A stretch of DNA of 64,000 bases from Limnobaculum allomyrinae (GTDB taxonomy: Bacteria; Pseudomonadota; Gammaproteobacteria; Enterobacterales; Enterobacteriaceae), in assembly GCF_016649425.1 (NCBI RefSeq), contig NZ_JADRCR010000001.1:434001-498000 (forward strand). The letters run 5' to 3'. Positions 22,096-31,083 of this stretch are shown here, piece after piece (the stretch's first letter is position 1; every line of letters starts with the position of its first letter). The position numbers and the translations under genes are program-made. The notes under the pieces are model-generated. The model was not told where the DNA came from. It saw nothing but the letters and a program-made list of their open reading frames with translations, and ran no database searches.

Positions 22096-22848
22096 ATGCA
22101 AGAGATTACCACCAAAACACCGGCCATTGATAAAACGACTCGTATTTTAAAATATGTCTCTGCTCAAGGCAGTGTCACTTTTAGCCAAATTCATCAAAAC
22201 CTGGATCTGGCCCAAAGCTCAACAGCGACATTACTTAATAGCCTGGTCGCCCATGGTTTTCTGCGCCAGGAAAAAGGCCGCTATTATTTGGGGCTGACTC
22301 TGTTTGAATTGGGTATTCGTGCAATTGAAAGTTTTGATATTCGGGAACTTGCTATTAATCCAATGACTTTCTTGCGTGATAGCACCGGATTAGCCTGTCA
22401 TTTAGGCGTTTTGGATAATACTTCTGCGATTTATCTGGCAAAAATTGAAAGTCCTGGAGCGATAGTTGTCCGAAGTTGGCTGGGAAAGAGACTGTCATTA
22501 CACAGCTCCAGTCTGGGAAAATGTCTCTTAGCCTGGTTACCCGAGGCCGAGATCGACCGCCTGTTACCAGAAGAAACGCTGGAAGCAAAAACCAAAACCA
22601 CAATTACTACTCGTAGCGCATTTAAAGCTGAACTGGCAACAGTTCGTCGGCAAGGATGGGCATTTGACAACGAAGAAGATTATGAGGGAGTGAGCTGTAT
22701 TTCTGCTCCGGTTTTTGACCAAAATAATAAAGTTATCGCTGCTATTAGTATGTCTGGCGTTAGTTTTCAGGTTCCTGAGGAAAAAATTCCAGAATTTGTT
22801 GAGTTAGTAAAAACCGCGGCCAATATGCTGTCTGAATCCATTCGTTAA
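22096..22848 (+). CDS. IclR-family transcriptional regulator
   Basis: The 250-residue protein has an N-terminal winged helix (TRILKYVSAQGSVTFSQIHQNLDLAQSSTATLLNSLVAHG) and a C-terminal IclR effector domain (GLACHLGVLDNTSAIYLAKIES, LHSSSLGKCLLAWL, GWAFDNEEDYEGVSCISAPVFD). It is clearly paralogous to the regulator gene at 36.7 kb. It precedes a DapA-family gene by about 300 bp, so it probably controls that gene in response to a small acid. Confidence 0.9.
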   Translation: MQEITTKTPAIDKTTRILKYVSAQGSVTFSQIHQNLDLAQSSTATLLNSLVAHGFLRQEKGRYYLGLTLFELGIRAIESFDIRELAINPMTFLRDSTGLACHLGVLDNTSAIYLAKIESPGAIVVRSWLGKRLSLHSSSLGKCLLAWLPEAEIDRLLPEETLEAKTKTTITTRSAFKAELATVRRQGWAFDNEEDYEGVSCISAPVFDQNNKVIAAISMSGVSFQVPEEKIPEFVELVKTAANMLSESIR

Positions 22849-23152
22849 TTATTTCTTCCCGCCTGCCGCAAAGTACCTCACTGCGGATTCATCATTCAAT
22901 TCTGTGATCTGCCTCCGCCAATTACCATTATGTTGCTTTAACAACGGTTTTATCTTCGGTATAGTTTTAGCTCTCACATACAAGATTAAAACTCCCGTAT
23001 ATGAGAGTTAATTGAGCAGTAGCATATAGCCCGTGATGACCGCATTTTCGTTGTAAGCGATCAGAACAAACATCCGGGTCAGATAATGTCATTAATGACT
23101 TGGTGGCATCATACCCGGGAAATTATGTTGTGAATCATCAGAGGAATAAGAG
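22849..23152. other. Intergenic region between IclR regulator and DapA-family gene
   Basis: These 304 bases hold the 20-bp palindrome at 22990 and the presumed promoter of the aldolase-like gene. No small ORF stands out. Confidence 0.55.
22990..23009. promoter_or_regulatory. Imperfect 20-bp palindrome, candidate operator
   Basis: AACTCCCGTATATGAGAGTT is a near-perfect inverted repeat about 145 bases upstream of the DapA-family gene and downstream of the IclR regulator gene. Its size and position would suit an IclR-type operator. The link is inferred only from position. Confidence 0.4.
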
Positions 23153-24046
23153 ATGAGTAATAAAGCCCTGTTTTCCGGTGCCTGGTGCCCTTCTGTCATA
23201 CCATTTAAAACCAGCGGTGAAATTGATTACGATGCGTTACAGAAACATTTCGATCGTCTGGCCGCTTCAGGAACCGATGGGATCTTATTGATGGGAACGA
23301 TTGGTGAATTTGTCACCATGAATCTGAATGAGCGTGAAGCATTACTGAAAAAAGCACGTAAGATGACTAAGCTGCCGATGATTGCTCACGTATCAACGAC
23401 CTGCGTTAATGACATGGTACATCTGGCCGATATCGCTTATGCCGAAGGTTATGAAGCTGTAATGGCTCTGCCTCATTACTATTATGCCCAGACGCCAAAA
23501 CAACTCTATGAATATTTTATCGATTTAAACAATCGCTTTAAAGGAAAGTGGCTGATTTATAACTTCCCTGCCCGTACCGGCTGCGATGTAGATGCGGCAT
23601 TGGTGTTAAAACTCGCTCTTGAATGCCCTAATTTTGTTGGCATCAAAGATACCGTTGACTGTTCTTCACATACTCGCCTTATTGTTCGGGCTCTGGCACC
23701 AGTACGTAAAGATTTCTCTATATTTGCTGGTTATGATGAATACTTTGTCCCTAATTTAATGAATGGTGGTGCAGGCGTACTTTCTGGCTTAAATAATGTT
23801 GTACCAGAACTGTTCACAAAAATTAAAACTGCCTACCAGGCTAACGATCTTGCCGAAGTTGCCGCACTACATGAAGAAATTGGGCGACTATCTGGTATCT
23901 ATGCTATTGGCGACGATTTCGTGACCACAATTAAAACGACCGTAGCCAGAAAATATAAATACCTTGAGCCAATTTCTCGCAACTACGGCGGTAAACTTAA
24001 TACAGATCAGTTAGCTGCCGTTGACAAGCTATTTGATATTAAATAA
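23153..24046 (+). CDS. DapA/NanA-family aldolase or lyase
   Basis: The 297-residue TIM-barrel protein belongs to the dihydrodipicolinate synthase/N-acetylneuraminate lyase superfamily. Visible landmarks are DGILLMGTIGEFVTMNLNER near residue 43, the tyrosine segment WLIYNFPARTG, and the Schiff-base lysine in FVGIKDTVDCSSH. Such enzymes cleave or form 2-keto-3-deoxy sugar acids or related oxoacids. The substrate is not evident. With the IclR gene upstream it forms a two-gene locus like the regulator/aldolase pair in the rhamnonate cluster. GGAATAAGAG precedes ATG. Confidence 0.85.
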   Translation: MSNKALFSGAWCPSVIPFKTSGEIDYDALQKHFDRLAASGTDGILLMGTIGEFVTMNLNEREALLKKARKMTKLPMIAHVSTTCVNDMVHLADIAYAEGYEAVMALPHYYYAQTPKQLYEYFIDLNNRFKGKWLIYNFPARTGCDVDAALVLKLALECPNFVGIKDTVDCSSHTRLIVRALAPVRKDFSIFAGYDEYFVPNLMNGGAGVLSGLNNVVPELFTKIKTAYQANDLAEVAALHEEIGRLSGIYAIGDDFVTTIKTTVARKYKYLEPISRNYGGKLNTDQLAAVDKLFDIK

Positions 24047-24064
24047 TACCCTCTAAACCGCTCT

Positions 24065-24098
24065 ATAAACCCTACTATGTTATGTAGGGTTTATTTTA
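24065..24098 (+). terminator. Intrinsic terminator after the DapA-family gene
   Basis: The stem ATAAACCCTAC/GTAGGGTTTAT with an eight-base loop is followed by TTTTAT. Confidence 0.75.
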
Positions 24099-24434
24099 TC
24101 TATGCATCTTAGTGTGAATGACAGACAGAATGATTTCATCTCTGAACCTGTTCAACGCTGAAATAGGGCTCACTTCAGGGAAAATTGCGTTGTTGTTCAG
24201 TACATAAAACGTGCTAACGCTATTGCAATCATCCCAAATAGTTAATTTAACTTATTACGATATTAAAAATTGATATCATCATTAATCAATATAAATTTTA
24301 TTAAAAGAATGTAAACGATAATTAAATAAGAAATATAACAATCTAAATAAGTTAACTTATTTATTAATAAGATTTAAGGAAGATCTTTTAGGTGTACTTA
24401 ATAAGAGAAGTAATTATAGATACAGTTAAAATGA

Positions 24435-24455
24435 AAGCCCGCTACTCAACGGGCT
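24435..24455 (-). terminator. Possible leftward terminator downstream of the zinc-ribbon gene
   Basis: On the minus strand the stem AAGCCCG/CGGGCTT is followed by TCATTTTAAC. It is about 235 bases beyond the stop of the InsA-like gene. Confidence 0.45.
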
Positions 24456-24689
24456 TCTCAATAAAATAAACAGAGATAAACTATTTATTCAGTAGATATT
24501 CTTCAATTGTATTGATAAGTACCTCACAATTATAGTTAAAGTGATAATTTATATTATCTATTTTGTTATCATGAGGTTATGACCATGATGAAACAAGCAT
24601 CAAGATGACAATTATCATCAAAACGATATATCACTTATTTCTAACATGGTAATTGACTTTATGACAAATACTTCTAATAACCTTTATCT

Positions 24690-24863
24690 TTAGGATAAAG
24701 CTGGTTCTGGATTTTTATAATAAGCTGAATAGACGTATTTCACCTGGAATGTACGACTACAGTTTACACAATAAAAACGTTGATAACCGGCACGTCCCTT
24801 TCCATGTTTCCTGACAGACTGATTATCCTGACAATAACGACATGGCGTCTTCTTCTTAAACAT
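24690..24863 (-). CDS. Orphan InsA-like zinc-ribbon protein (short form)
   Basis: The likely start is the ATG ending at 24863, with AGGAG eight bases before it, giving 57 residues. A longer open frame to 24941 lacks such a site. The sequence CRYCQDNQSVRKHGKGRAGYQRFYCVNCSRTFQ (two CxxC pairs) matches the zinc-finger half of the IS1 InsA protein. The helix-turn-helix half present in the other two window copies is missing here. No InsB frame or IS1 ends are beside it, so this is not an intact insertion sequence. It may be a small DNA-binding regulator or a relic. It lies downstream of the AraC gene. Confidence 0.65.
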   Translation of the reverse strand: MFKKKTPCRYCQDNQSVRKHGKGRAGYQRFYCVNCSRTFQVKYVYSAYYKNPEPALS

Positions 24864-24931
24864 AATGCGCTCCTGCTTTAGTTTAGGTTCAATGAAACAA
24901 CACGAACAATGTAATATATGTTCCACTATTC

Positions 24932-24953
24932 CGTTATCCAAAAAACGAAAAAA
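24932..24953. repeat. 22-bp direct repeat, copy 1
   Basis: This copy includes TATCCAAAAAACGAAAAAA and is identical to 26506-26527. It is 69 bases upstream of the short zinc-ribbon gene. Together with 24972-24981 (TTTTTGGATA) it forms an inverted repeat of TATCCAAAAA. It may be a binding site for the neighbouring AraC regulator. Confidence 0.6.
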
Positions 24954-25114
24954 ACACAGAAAATATATTTTTGGATATTTGGTTATTTAAATATTAATGA
25001 TAATAATCAAACTGAAATATTTAGTTTTACTAATTTTTAAACTTGTCGTAAGCGTGACTTCCCTTATCCGGGCTTATCCATAAACACTCGCACTACAATA
25101 ATAAAATCAATTGA

Positions 25115-26140
25115 TTAAGAGTTTATCTGGCTTTCAAATTCCCTTTCGGAAAAAACTGTTCCCTCTCTCTTCTTACTTCGATTTAATGTGTGGCTTGGGT
25201 ATTCACCAAAGGTTTTACGGTATTGTTCCGAAAAGCGAGAAAGGTGCTGAAACCCCCAACGGGTAGCAATACCGGATACGGTACTTATTGGTGTCGCCAT
25301 CAACAGATCGCGCAATGTCCCGTTTAACCTCAGATTTAGAAACCATTTTCCCGGTGACATACCTACCGAATTACGGAAAATAAGTTCAAGAGCTCTAAGG
25401 CTATACCCTGTTCGCTGAGCGATATTGATCAAACTGGCACTTACATCATCGCAAGACATAACAAAATATTCGCTGTCCAAAATAAGATTATTGTGGCGCT
25501 GAGATACACTACTCTTTTTTTCGATTGAAGATGCCGACATGGCATCACAAATGATCTGGCTATAACTGAGCAATAATTGTTCCAGACACCGTTTGAGAAT
25601 ATCCATTCGGGGACTGGAATCTGGACAATTTTGAGCAATCGTAAAAACTTCGTTGGTTTGCTTTAACAGCTTATCAATACAGCCCTCAGGCAATTTTAAT
25701 GAAACAATATTCTCTTTTGATAATGTCACTTCCTGACCACTAAATGCGTGCATTGCCTGCTGTAGTCTCGTACGGGAAACGGCATAAATAACCCAACGAG
25801 ATGACCCGGATGATTGATATAACAGCTCAGTTCCTTCCGGGTAAATTTGTATTTCATCGGTACCAATAGGCACCGTATTATAACGGGTCACATCGCTACC
25901 ATGCGCCATAAAACCAATGCATATACTGTCCGAGGGGGTGCATCCTCTGGCAATAATAGGGAAACTATAGTTTCCCGTCTCCAGTCGAATATCATCCAAT
26001 ATAACTCTTTGATGATATAAACTTAATTGCGCAGAAGAAGACAGTCGATGTTCAAAATATCCACCATAAAGAATATCTGAAGCTCGTGCGACATCCAGCC
26101 CGAAATAAACATTACATTGATAGATCGATGATGAAGACAT
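25115..26140 (-). CDS. AraC-family transcriptional regulator
   Basis: The 341-residue protein has a C-terminal AraC double helix-turn-helix (SLINIAQRTGYSLRALELIFRNSVGMSPGKWFLNLRLN, then GIATRWGFQHLSRFSEQYRKTFGEYPS). The long N-terminal effector domain is poorly conserved. The layout is like EutR-type and other 340-residue members. No eut or other catabolic genes are next to it. It is followed by a short zinc-ribbon gene and has a 670-bp AT-rich upstream region containing a 22-bp repeat. Target unknown. Confidence 0.85.
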   Translation of the reverse strand: MSSSSIYQCNVYFGLDVARASDILYGGYFEHRLSSSAQLSLYHQRVILDDIRLETGNYSFPIIARGCTPSDSICIGFMAHGSDVTRYNTVPIGTDEIQIYPEGTELLYQSSGSSRWVIYAVSRTRLQQAMHAFSGQEVTLSKENIVSLKLPEGCIDKLLKQTNEVFTIAQNCPDSSPRMDILKRCLEQLLLSYSQIICDAMSASSIEKKSSVSQRHNNLILDSEYFVMSCDDVSASLINIAQRTGYSLRALELIFRNSVGMSPGKWFLNLRLNGTLRDLLMATPISTVSGIATRWGFQHLSRFSEQYRKTFGEYPSHTLNRSKKREGTVFSEREFESQINS

Positions 26141-26505
26141 TTAGCACTCTTTCTTATTGATACTTCGCTTTCAGGATATTTAAAATGTTGCCCTGACATC
26201 CAATTGGCTAACCGAAGTTTTTGATGGTATTAAAATAACTACCCGGCATTGCTGTGGTTTTGCTAAATAAATGTCATATATTCAGCCATGATAGGAATAT
26301 TCTTATTAAATAACCGATACACAACAAACAGGTATTTCCCGAAGGCAGTTCGCCATCCCGATAACAAAATTCACTTTTACTGTACCAGGTTCCATTAATT
26401 ATTTGAGAAGTGGCCTTTCTTTACTCAGTACACTGATAAAACAGCCAGTTTTCAAATGCTATTAGTCTTAATAGACGTTACAAGTTAGACTAGTTTAAGG
26501 AAATA

Positions 26506-26527
26506 CGTTATCCAAAAAACGAAAAAA
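26506..26527. repeat. 22-bp direct repeat, copy 2
   Basis: Identical to 24932-24953 and in the same orientation. It is 366 bases upstream of the AraC gene start. Confidence 0.6.
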
Positions 26528-26756
26528 TGGCAGAGATTTTATATTTTGCATTCCAGTAAGCGAGTTAATACTGATTAATTTGATAGATAGAATTTAATTA
26601 GAAAAGTCGATAAGTAACTTTAATGATGAAGATTGTCTGATAATGCTATCTTTATGGATGAAAATGTGAAAAAAAACAAATCAGACCAATAGACGCCAAT
26701 AAACAATAAAAGCAGTTAATAGAATCAAAATCATGGTTTCTTTAGTAAAAAAACAC

Positions 26757-26790
26757 AAAAAAAAACGCCCATTATATGGACGCTTTTTTT
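26757..26790 (-). terminator. Intrinsic terminator after the YedE/DUF3343 pair
   Basis: On the minus strand the stem GCGTCCAT/ATGGGCGT is followed by a run of about ten T. Confidence 0.8.
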
Positions 26791-26809
26791 GTTATCGATA
26801 TTTGTTTGA

Positions 26810-27061
26810 TTATTGAGCATCCAGCCACAAAACAACATAACCTTCGGTTGTTATCTGATAAATCGATTTAACCTGTGAATTTATCAGAGCCGAATATTGG
26901 TGTGATTCAGTTAGCTCAAAACGCATTGCCATGCCACACTCTGCTGAGAGCACTCTGGGAGCATCAATAACCAGAAAATGGATTCCCCATTCATTTAGTC
27001 TCTTTTTCAGCTGGATTACTCCCAGAGGCGTATGAAAAAGAAACAGATATTCACGACTCAT
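26810..27061 (-). CDS. DUF3343 protein, putative Se/S carrier
   Basis: The 83-residue protein has the DUF3343 pattern, beginning with an aromatic-rich strand (REYLFLFHTPLGVIQLKKRL) and carrying one cysteine in LSAECGMAMRF. DUF3343 proteins are fused to or encoded beside YedE- or YedF-type genes in selenium-utilising bacteria and are described as putative sulfur or selenium carriers. It overlaps the end of the YedE-like gene by 11 bases, so the pair is co-translated. The carrier role is inference. The single Cys is the only candidate acceptor. Confidence 0.75.
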   Translation of the reverse strand: MSREYLFLFHTPLGVIQLKKRLNEWGIHFLVIDAPRVLSAECGMAMRFELTESHQYSALINSQVKSIYQITTEGYVVLWLDAQ

Positions 27062-28130
27062 CCGTAGCGTTTTCCAGAAACTTCCGCGTCATTACGGTAT
27101 AGATAACGCCAATAGCTAATACCAGAATAATGCCTGCGATAACCACAATTTTTCCATTCTCTGTCGGTCCTGCAGGACTTGATGCAAAAGAGAAGTTATG
27201 TGCAAATGCGGCACCAATCAACATTCCCAACACGCTAATCGCGGCATCAGAACTCCCCTGCCCGGCACTGATTAACTGACGTAATGGACAGCCTGTAATG
27301 AATACACCACAAAGCCCAACTAACATCATTGAAAGAAAATTCCATACACCGTCAGTATGAGCAATTGGCTGATTATCAAAACCCAACGTAAATTTATCCA
27401 GGTAAAGATTACCCGCGGCCACAATTAGCGTTAAGGCTAAAACACCCAGAGCCATGTTGTAGTTACGCGACAGAAAAACATTTTTTGCCATACCTATAAA
27501 GCAAAAACGCGTACGTTGAACAACCACACCAATCACCAAACCAGCAATAATGGATAACCATACCGGCGCATGACTGGCGCCTGGCCCTTTCTCGCTGGCG
27601 CTAAAGATATCGCTATTCCACAAAAACATTATCAGTAAAACAATACAGGTAACCGGAAACAGAATTCCTTCAATGGAAGATTGACTATAATTACGCGGCA
27701 GTGAGAACCCTTTTTTCAGGAACAGGCTGCCAATACCAATGCCAACAACCAGCCCTACCAACCCTATTACCGCATTTAAATCTCCTGCACCAATGCGTAA
27801 AACCATGCGTAATGGGCAGCCTAAAAAAACCAGACATCCTGTCATCATCAGGAAACCAAGAGTGAAACGGATAATCGGTGCCGAACCGGCCTTTGCCTTG
27901 AATTCTTTAAATATTAATGCCGCCGCAAAAGCACCAATAACAAAACCAAATATTTCCGGACGCAGATACTGTACTGTTGCTGTTGAGTGAAGATTTAAAC
28001 TACCGGCACTATCTCGAATAAAGCAAGCGACACAAACCCCCATATTGGGCGGATTCCCTGCCATAGCCAACGCTAACGCAATAGCCCCAATAACAATACC
28101 TGAGATAATTAATATCCATGATCTAGACAT
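27051..28130 (-). CDS. YedE-type selenium metabolism membrane protein
   Basis: The 359-residue integral membrane protein has about ten hydrophobic segments. Paired cysteine motifs are typical of the YeeE/YedE family: MGVCVACFIRD, LGCPLRM, RFCFIGM and TGCPLRQ. YeeE-type relatives transport thiosulfate. The subset next to DUF3343 or YedF genes is associated with selenium use. It probably moves a sulfur or selenium species across the inner membrane and passes it to the small partner protein. No selD or selenoprotein genes are in the window. Confidence 0.82.
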   Translation of the reverse strand: MSRSWILIISGIVIGAIALALAMAGNPPNMGVCVACFIRDSAGSLNLHSTATVQYLRPEIFGFVIGAFAAALIFKEFKAKAGSAPIIRFTLGFLMMTGCLVFLGCPLRMVLRIGAGDLNAVIGLVGLVVGIGIGSLFLKKGFSLPRNYSQSSIEGILFPVTCIVLLIMFLWNSDIFSASEKGPGASHAPVWLSIIAGLVIGVVVQRTRFCFIGMAKNVFLSRNYNMALGVLALTLIVAAGNLYLDKFTLGFDNQPIAHTDGVWNFLSMMLVGLCGVFITGCPLRQLISAGQGSSDAAISVLGMLIGAAFAHNFSFASSPAGPTENGKIVVIAGIILVLAIGVIYTVMTRKFLENATDES

Positions 28131-28540
28131 TTTTGTTGTTTCCTTTGATGGCGGGATAAATCCCTACTAATAGACCTATTAAGTTGAAGGGTATTTTATA
28201 CTGCATTGCACAGGACTTCTTGTACTTAAGTCACGTTATTCTTTTCAATATCAAAGGGAAAACACACTTTATAATGGTAAAAATAACCATTATAAGCATT
28301 TACCAGATAAGATAAGTTGGTAAGCGTGGAATGAAACAGAATAGATAGGATAGATAGCAGATTGTAGAAATAATAAACGGGAAGAGTTTCTGCCCTCCTC
28401 TTCCCGTCAGGTATTCGCCCTCAGGCTAAACTAAGATCCGACACATGGTATAAATGACGATCCTGATATCTTTTAACAATATACAAAACCGCATAATCCA
28501 CCATTGTATTAAGCAGGCAGCCAAACTTTCGCCTATTCGC
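28131..28540. other. Intergenic region upstream of the YedE-like gene
   Basis: About 410 bases containing the presumed leftward YedE promoter and the terminator of the next zinc-ribbon gene (28377-28407). No further gene seen. Confidence 0.5.
28377..28407 (-). terminator. Intrinsic terminator after the second zinc-ribbon gene
   Basis: A perfect 10-bp stem ACGGGAAGAG/CTCTTCCCGT is followed on the minus strand by TTATTATTT. It is about 135 bases past the stop. Confidence 0.75.
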
Positions 28541-28834
28541 TTATGCTCCGATCTTTTCTTCTTCTTCCAGTGTAATCAAGTATATATGGCGGTCGATAAT
28601 TCCCTGACTAACCCCCAATATATGACTAATATCTACCCGGCTCTTTCCTTCATCCAGTAAAGCCTTAACCTGACGCAGAATATTTGTTTCATTTCCCAGA
28701 TATATATAACGAACCTGAAACGTTCTTTTACAGGATGTGCAATAGTAGCGCTGCACTCCGGAGCGCGCTAATCCATGCTTACGGACGCTGTCTATCTTAC
28801 TGCAGTGGTGACAAACAGGCAGATTTTCCTTCAT
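28541..28834 (-). CDS. Orphan InsA-like protein, zinc ribbon plus helix-turn-helix
   Basis: With the ATG ending at 28834 (AGGAGAA five bases upstream) the product is 97 residues. A longer frame to 28903 lacks a ribosome site. The N-terminal half has CHHCSKIDSVRKHG and YYCTSCKRTFQVRYIY (two CxxC pairs). The C-terminal half, ILRQVKALLDEGKSRVDISHILGVSQGIIDRHI, is a helix-turn-helix. Length and order equal IS1 InsA (91 aa), which represses IS1 transcription and binds its ends. No insB or inverted repeats flank it, so a free-standing regulator is the likeliest reading. Confidence 0.72.
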   Translation of the reverse strand: MKENLPVCHHCSKIDSVRKHGLARSGVQRYYCTSCKRTFQVRYIYLGNETNILRQVKALLDEGKSRVDISHILGVSQGIIDRHIYLITLEEEEKIGA

Positions 28835-28903
28835 CTTACTTCTCCTCATATACTTCTGATAAAAAGAGCATATAACAAACCACCACATGTCCTTTTGCAT
28901 CAT

Positions 28904-29984
28904 AAAGATACGACAATTTCACCATTCCATATTGGATTCCAGTTGCCGTTCTCTTTGGCCGTTATGTTTAAAAAACATTCAGCCTTTTTATTATGTTTAC
29001 TTCATTATTCACACTGTGAATTCTGTTTTTCCTGCTACAGGTTACCCCTAGCAGGAAACCGGGATCATTGAGTAACAATCCCGATAGCTATTCAAATCTC
29101 TAAAAGCTCAAGAGATACTCTCTATATTTGAAATTCAAATCTCAAAATATCAAGCTCATCATTTGCTAAAAACATGATCTACTTCACCGCTATTTTCAAC
29201 CTTGACATTAAGTCTTAAAAGATAATCGCAAATCAGTAGAAACTAAATAATTAAATAATATTAATTTTCTTCAACCATTCGTTTCAATGAGGGGGTTAAT
29301 ATAATTATTGAGCAAAATTCAAAACCATAATGCGAATAAACAAACACCTTCATTGGCCTTGAGAGTAATATCTAAAACCACTTGATTACAAATCGTTAAT
29401 TCCTAACATAACAACCATTTTGATAGCTATTAACTATTGATAATGATTTTTTTATCGTTGTAATATTCTCAACATTGACTTACTGCATTGTTTTTATTGA
29501 TTAAGTTTGATTTAAGTTGTTGTAATTTCGACTACCGGAGTAGCACCTGTATATTCATATTTTATTGCTTATAATAATTCTTAAAATGCTATTTTATCAG
29601 CACTACATAGGGTAATTATAGAAATATAATAATAACAGACTAATAGTATTAAACACTAATCTTATCATTGGCATTATACTAAAAATAATTAATTACCATC
29701 AGTTAACCAGAGTTAAATTTAGGTGAACTCTTACTGCCATACTACGCATTCTATTATAAGTATCACGTAATAAAGTGCAATTATGGTTTATTTTTTTGAT
29801 AAAAAAATAGTAAGTAAAGCGCTTGTTCTTACATCACGTCTGATAAGTATAATGATCCTATAAATTGATAGTGCTATGCTGGTATTAGTCGAAAGCTTTT
29901 CAGTAAATGTAGGTTATACCGCTGTGTCTTAGTCAGAATATCTGACAAAATTAACTTACATCACATCAGACAGGTATCATTAAC
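28904..29984. other. Long AT-rich intergenic region with tandem hairpins
   Basis: About 1.08 kb with no convincing gene. At its left end two hairpins stand side by side: TTTCCTGCTA/TAGCAGGAAA (29028-29058) and CGGGAT/ATCCCG (29060-29083). The rest is very AT-rich and precedes ydhI. Neither hairpin has a clear T-run. Confidence 0.5.
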
Positions 29985-30221
29985 GTGGATATTGGTTTAA
30001 TAGATAAGAACAGTGCATTATCCGATCTGGTGTTCGGCGCCTCTCTCTACTTTCCTCCGATATTTAAAGCGCTTTTTCTTGGTTTCATCATCTGGTTATT
30101 AGTTCATCGTGCCATTCGCGACTGGCTTTACTCTGGCGATATTTGGCATCCTACCCTGATGGATCTTTCTATATTTATTATTGCCGTCAGCGGCGCTATG
30201 TGGATGTTAACCCATTGGTAA
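29985..30221 (+). CDS. ydhI: YdhI, DUF1656 small membrane protein
   Basis: The 78-residue protein with two membrane segments reads [51 protein letters not shown] in outline, close to E. coli YdhI (78 aa) and related to AaeX. It starts with GTG. The upstream ribosome site is weak, and no ATG lies in frame nearby. It is first in a three-gene unit with a membrane-fusion protein and a FUSC transporter. Its own role in the pump is unknown. Confidence 0.85.
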   Translation: MDIGLIDKNSALSDLVFGASLYFPPIFKALFLGFIIWLLVHRAIRDWLYSGDIWHPTLMDLSIFIIAVSGAMWMLTHW

Positions 30222-30225
30222 TCAT

Positions 30226-31083
30226 ATGAAGATTAATGTCATAAAATACTTCTCTACCGTCATTATTTTTGCCATTGCCCTGAGCGCTGGTTGGTGGCTA
30301 TGGAATTACTATATGCAATCCCCCTGGACTCGTGATGCGAAAGTCAGGGCTGAACTGGTTAACATTACCCCTGAAGTTTCCGGCAAGCTAACGCTGGTTA
30401 ATGCTGCTGATAATCAGATGGTCAAAAAAGGTGACTTGCTGTTTATCATTGATGCCAGTGCCTATCAAATTGAAGTAGATAAAGCTGAAGGGGCGTTGGC
30501 AAAAGCACTATCCGATTTGGGCAAAGCCAATCATGAGGCAGAACGACGTGGTCGATTAAGCGGCGGTGTCATTTCTAAAGAAGAGCTGGACGATGCTAAT
30601 CTCAACGTTCAGGCCATGCAGGCAAACTATAAAGCCGCACAGGCCAGTCTGAATCAGGCAAAATGGAACCTCTCCCATACCAATATCTATGCCCCAACAG
30701 ATGGCTATCTGACCAACTTACAAATTCGTGCGGGAAGTTATGCGACATCAGGTACACCTTTGGTTGCTCTGGTCGACATCCACTCTTTCTATGTTATGGG
30801 GTATTTTGAAGAGACTAAACTAAGCCATATTAAACCCGGTTATGCCGCCAGCATTACACTGTATAACGGTAATATTCCTTTAAGTGGCAAAGTTGAGAGT
30901 ATTGGTCGGGCTATTTCCGATCAAAGTGTCGATGGTGATGTGGATATGTTGATGAATGTTAAGCCTAACGTTCCCTGGGTTCGCCTTGCTCAACGAGTCC
31001 CCGTAAGAATAAAGCTCACCACTGTACCTGAAAATGTTTTGCTAATTGCCGGAACCACTTGCTCCGTTTCTATTCATCAATAG
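30226..31083 (+). CDS. ydhJ: YdhJ, HlyD-family membrane-fusion protein
   Basis: The 285-residue protein has one N-terminal membrane anchor (VIIFAIALSAGWWLWNYY), the SPWTRDAKVRAELVNITPEVSG lipoyl half, a coiled-coil hairpin (about residues 80-140), and the second lipoyl half with TDGYLTNLQIRAGSY. The same length as E. coli YdhJ. It should bridge the inner-membrane pump YdhK to the periplasm. It begins four bases after the ydhI stop. Confidence 0.9.
   Translation: MKINVIKYFSTVIIFAIALSAGWWLWNYYMQSPWTRDAKVRAELVNITPEVSGKLTLVNAADNQMVKKGDLLFIIDASAYQIEVDKAEGALAKALSDLGKANHEAERRGRLSGGVISKEELDDANLNVQAMQANYKAAQASLNQAKWNLSHTNIYAPTDGYLTNLQIRAGSYATSGTPLVALVDIHSFYVMGYFEETKLSHIKPGYAASITLYNGNIPLSGKVESIGRAISDQSVDGDVDMLMNVKPNVPWVRLAQRVPVRIKLTTVPENVLLIAGTTCSVSIHQ

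Larger units (their letters stand above)
24047..24689. other. AT-rich intergenic region
   Basis: About 640 bases, strongly AT-rich after the terminator at 24.07 kb. A second hairpin (AAGCCCG/CGGGCTT at 24435-24455) has a T-rich tail only on the minus strand, so it may end the leftward transcript of the zinc-ribbon gene. A 31-codon leftward open stretch at 24481-24579 has no start codon. I see no intact gene. Confidence 0.5.
26141..26809. other. AT-rich intergenic region upstream of the AraC gene
   Basis: About 670 bases. It contains copy 2 of the 22-bp repeat (26506-26527) and the terminator of the YedE/DUF3343 pair at its right end. I see no other gene. Confidence 0.5.

Noticed and set aside
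24481-24579. Leftward 31-codon stretch ending in NCEVLINTIEEYLLNK
   Set aside because: The end looks protein-like, but there is no start codon and a stop codon lies just upstream. It could be a gene remnant, yet AT-rich DNA often gives such frames.
24690-28834. Composite transposon or IS1 copies bounded by the InsA-like genes
   Set aside because: No insB frame, no DDE transposase and no IS1 terminal repeats are visible, and the protein copies are too diverged to be recent IS copies.
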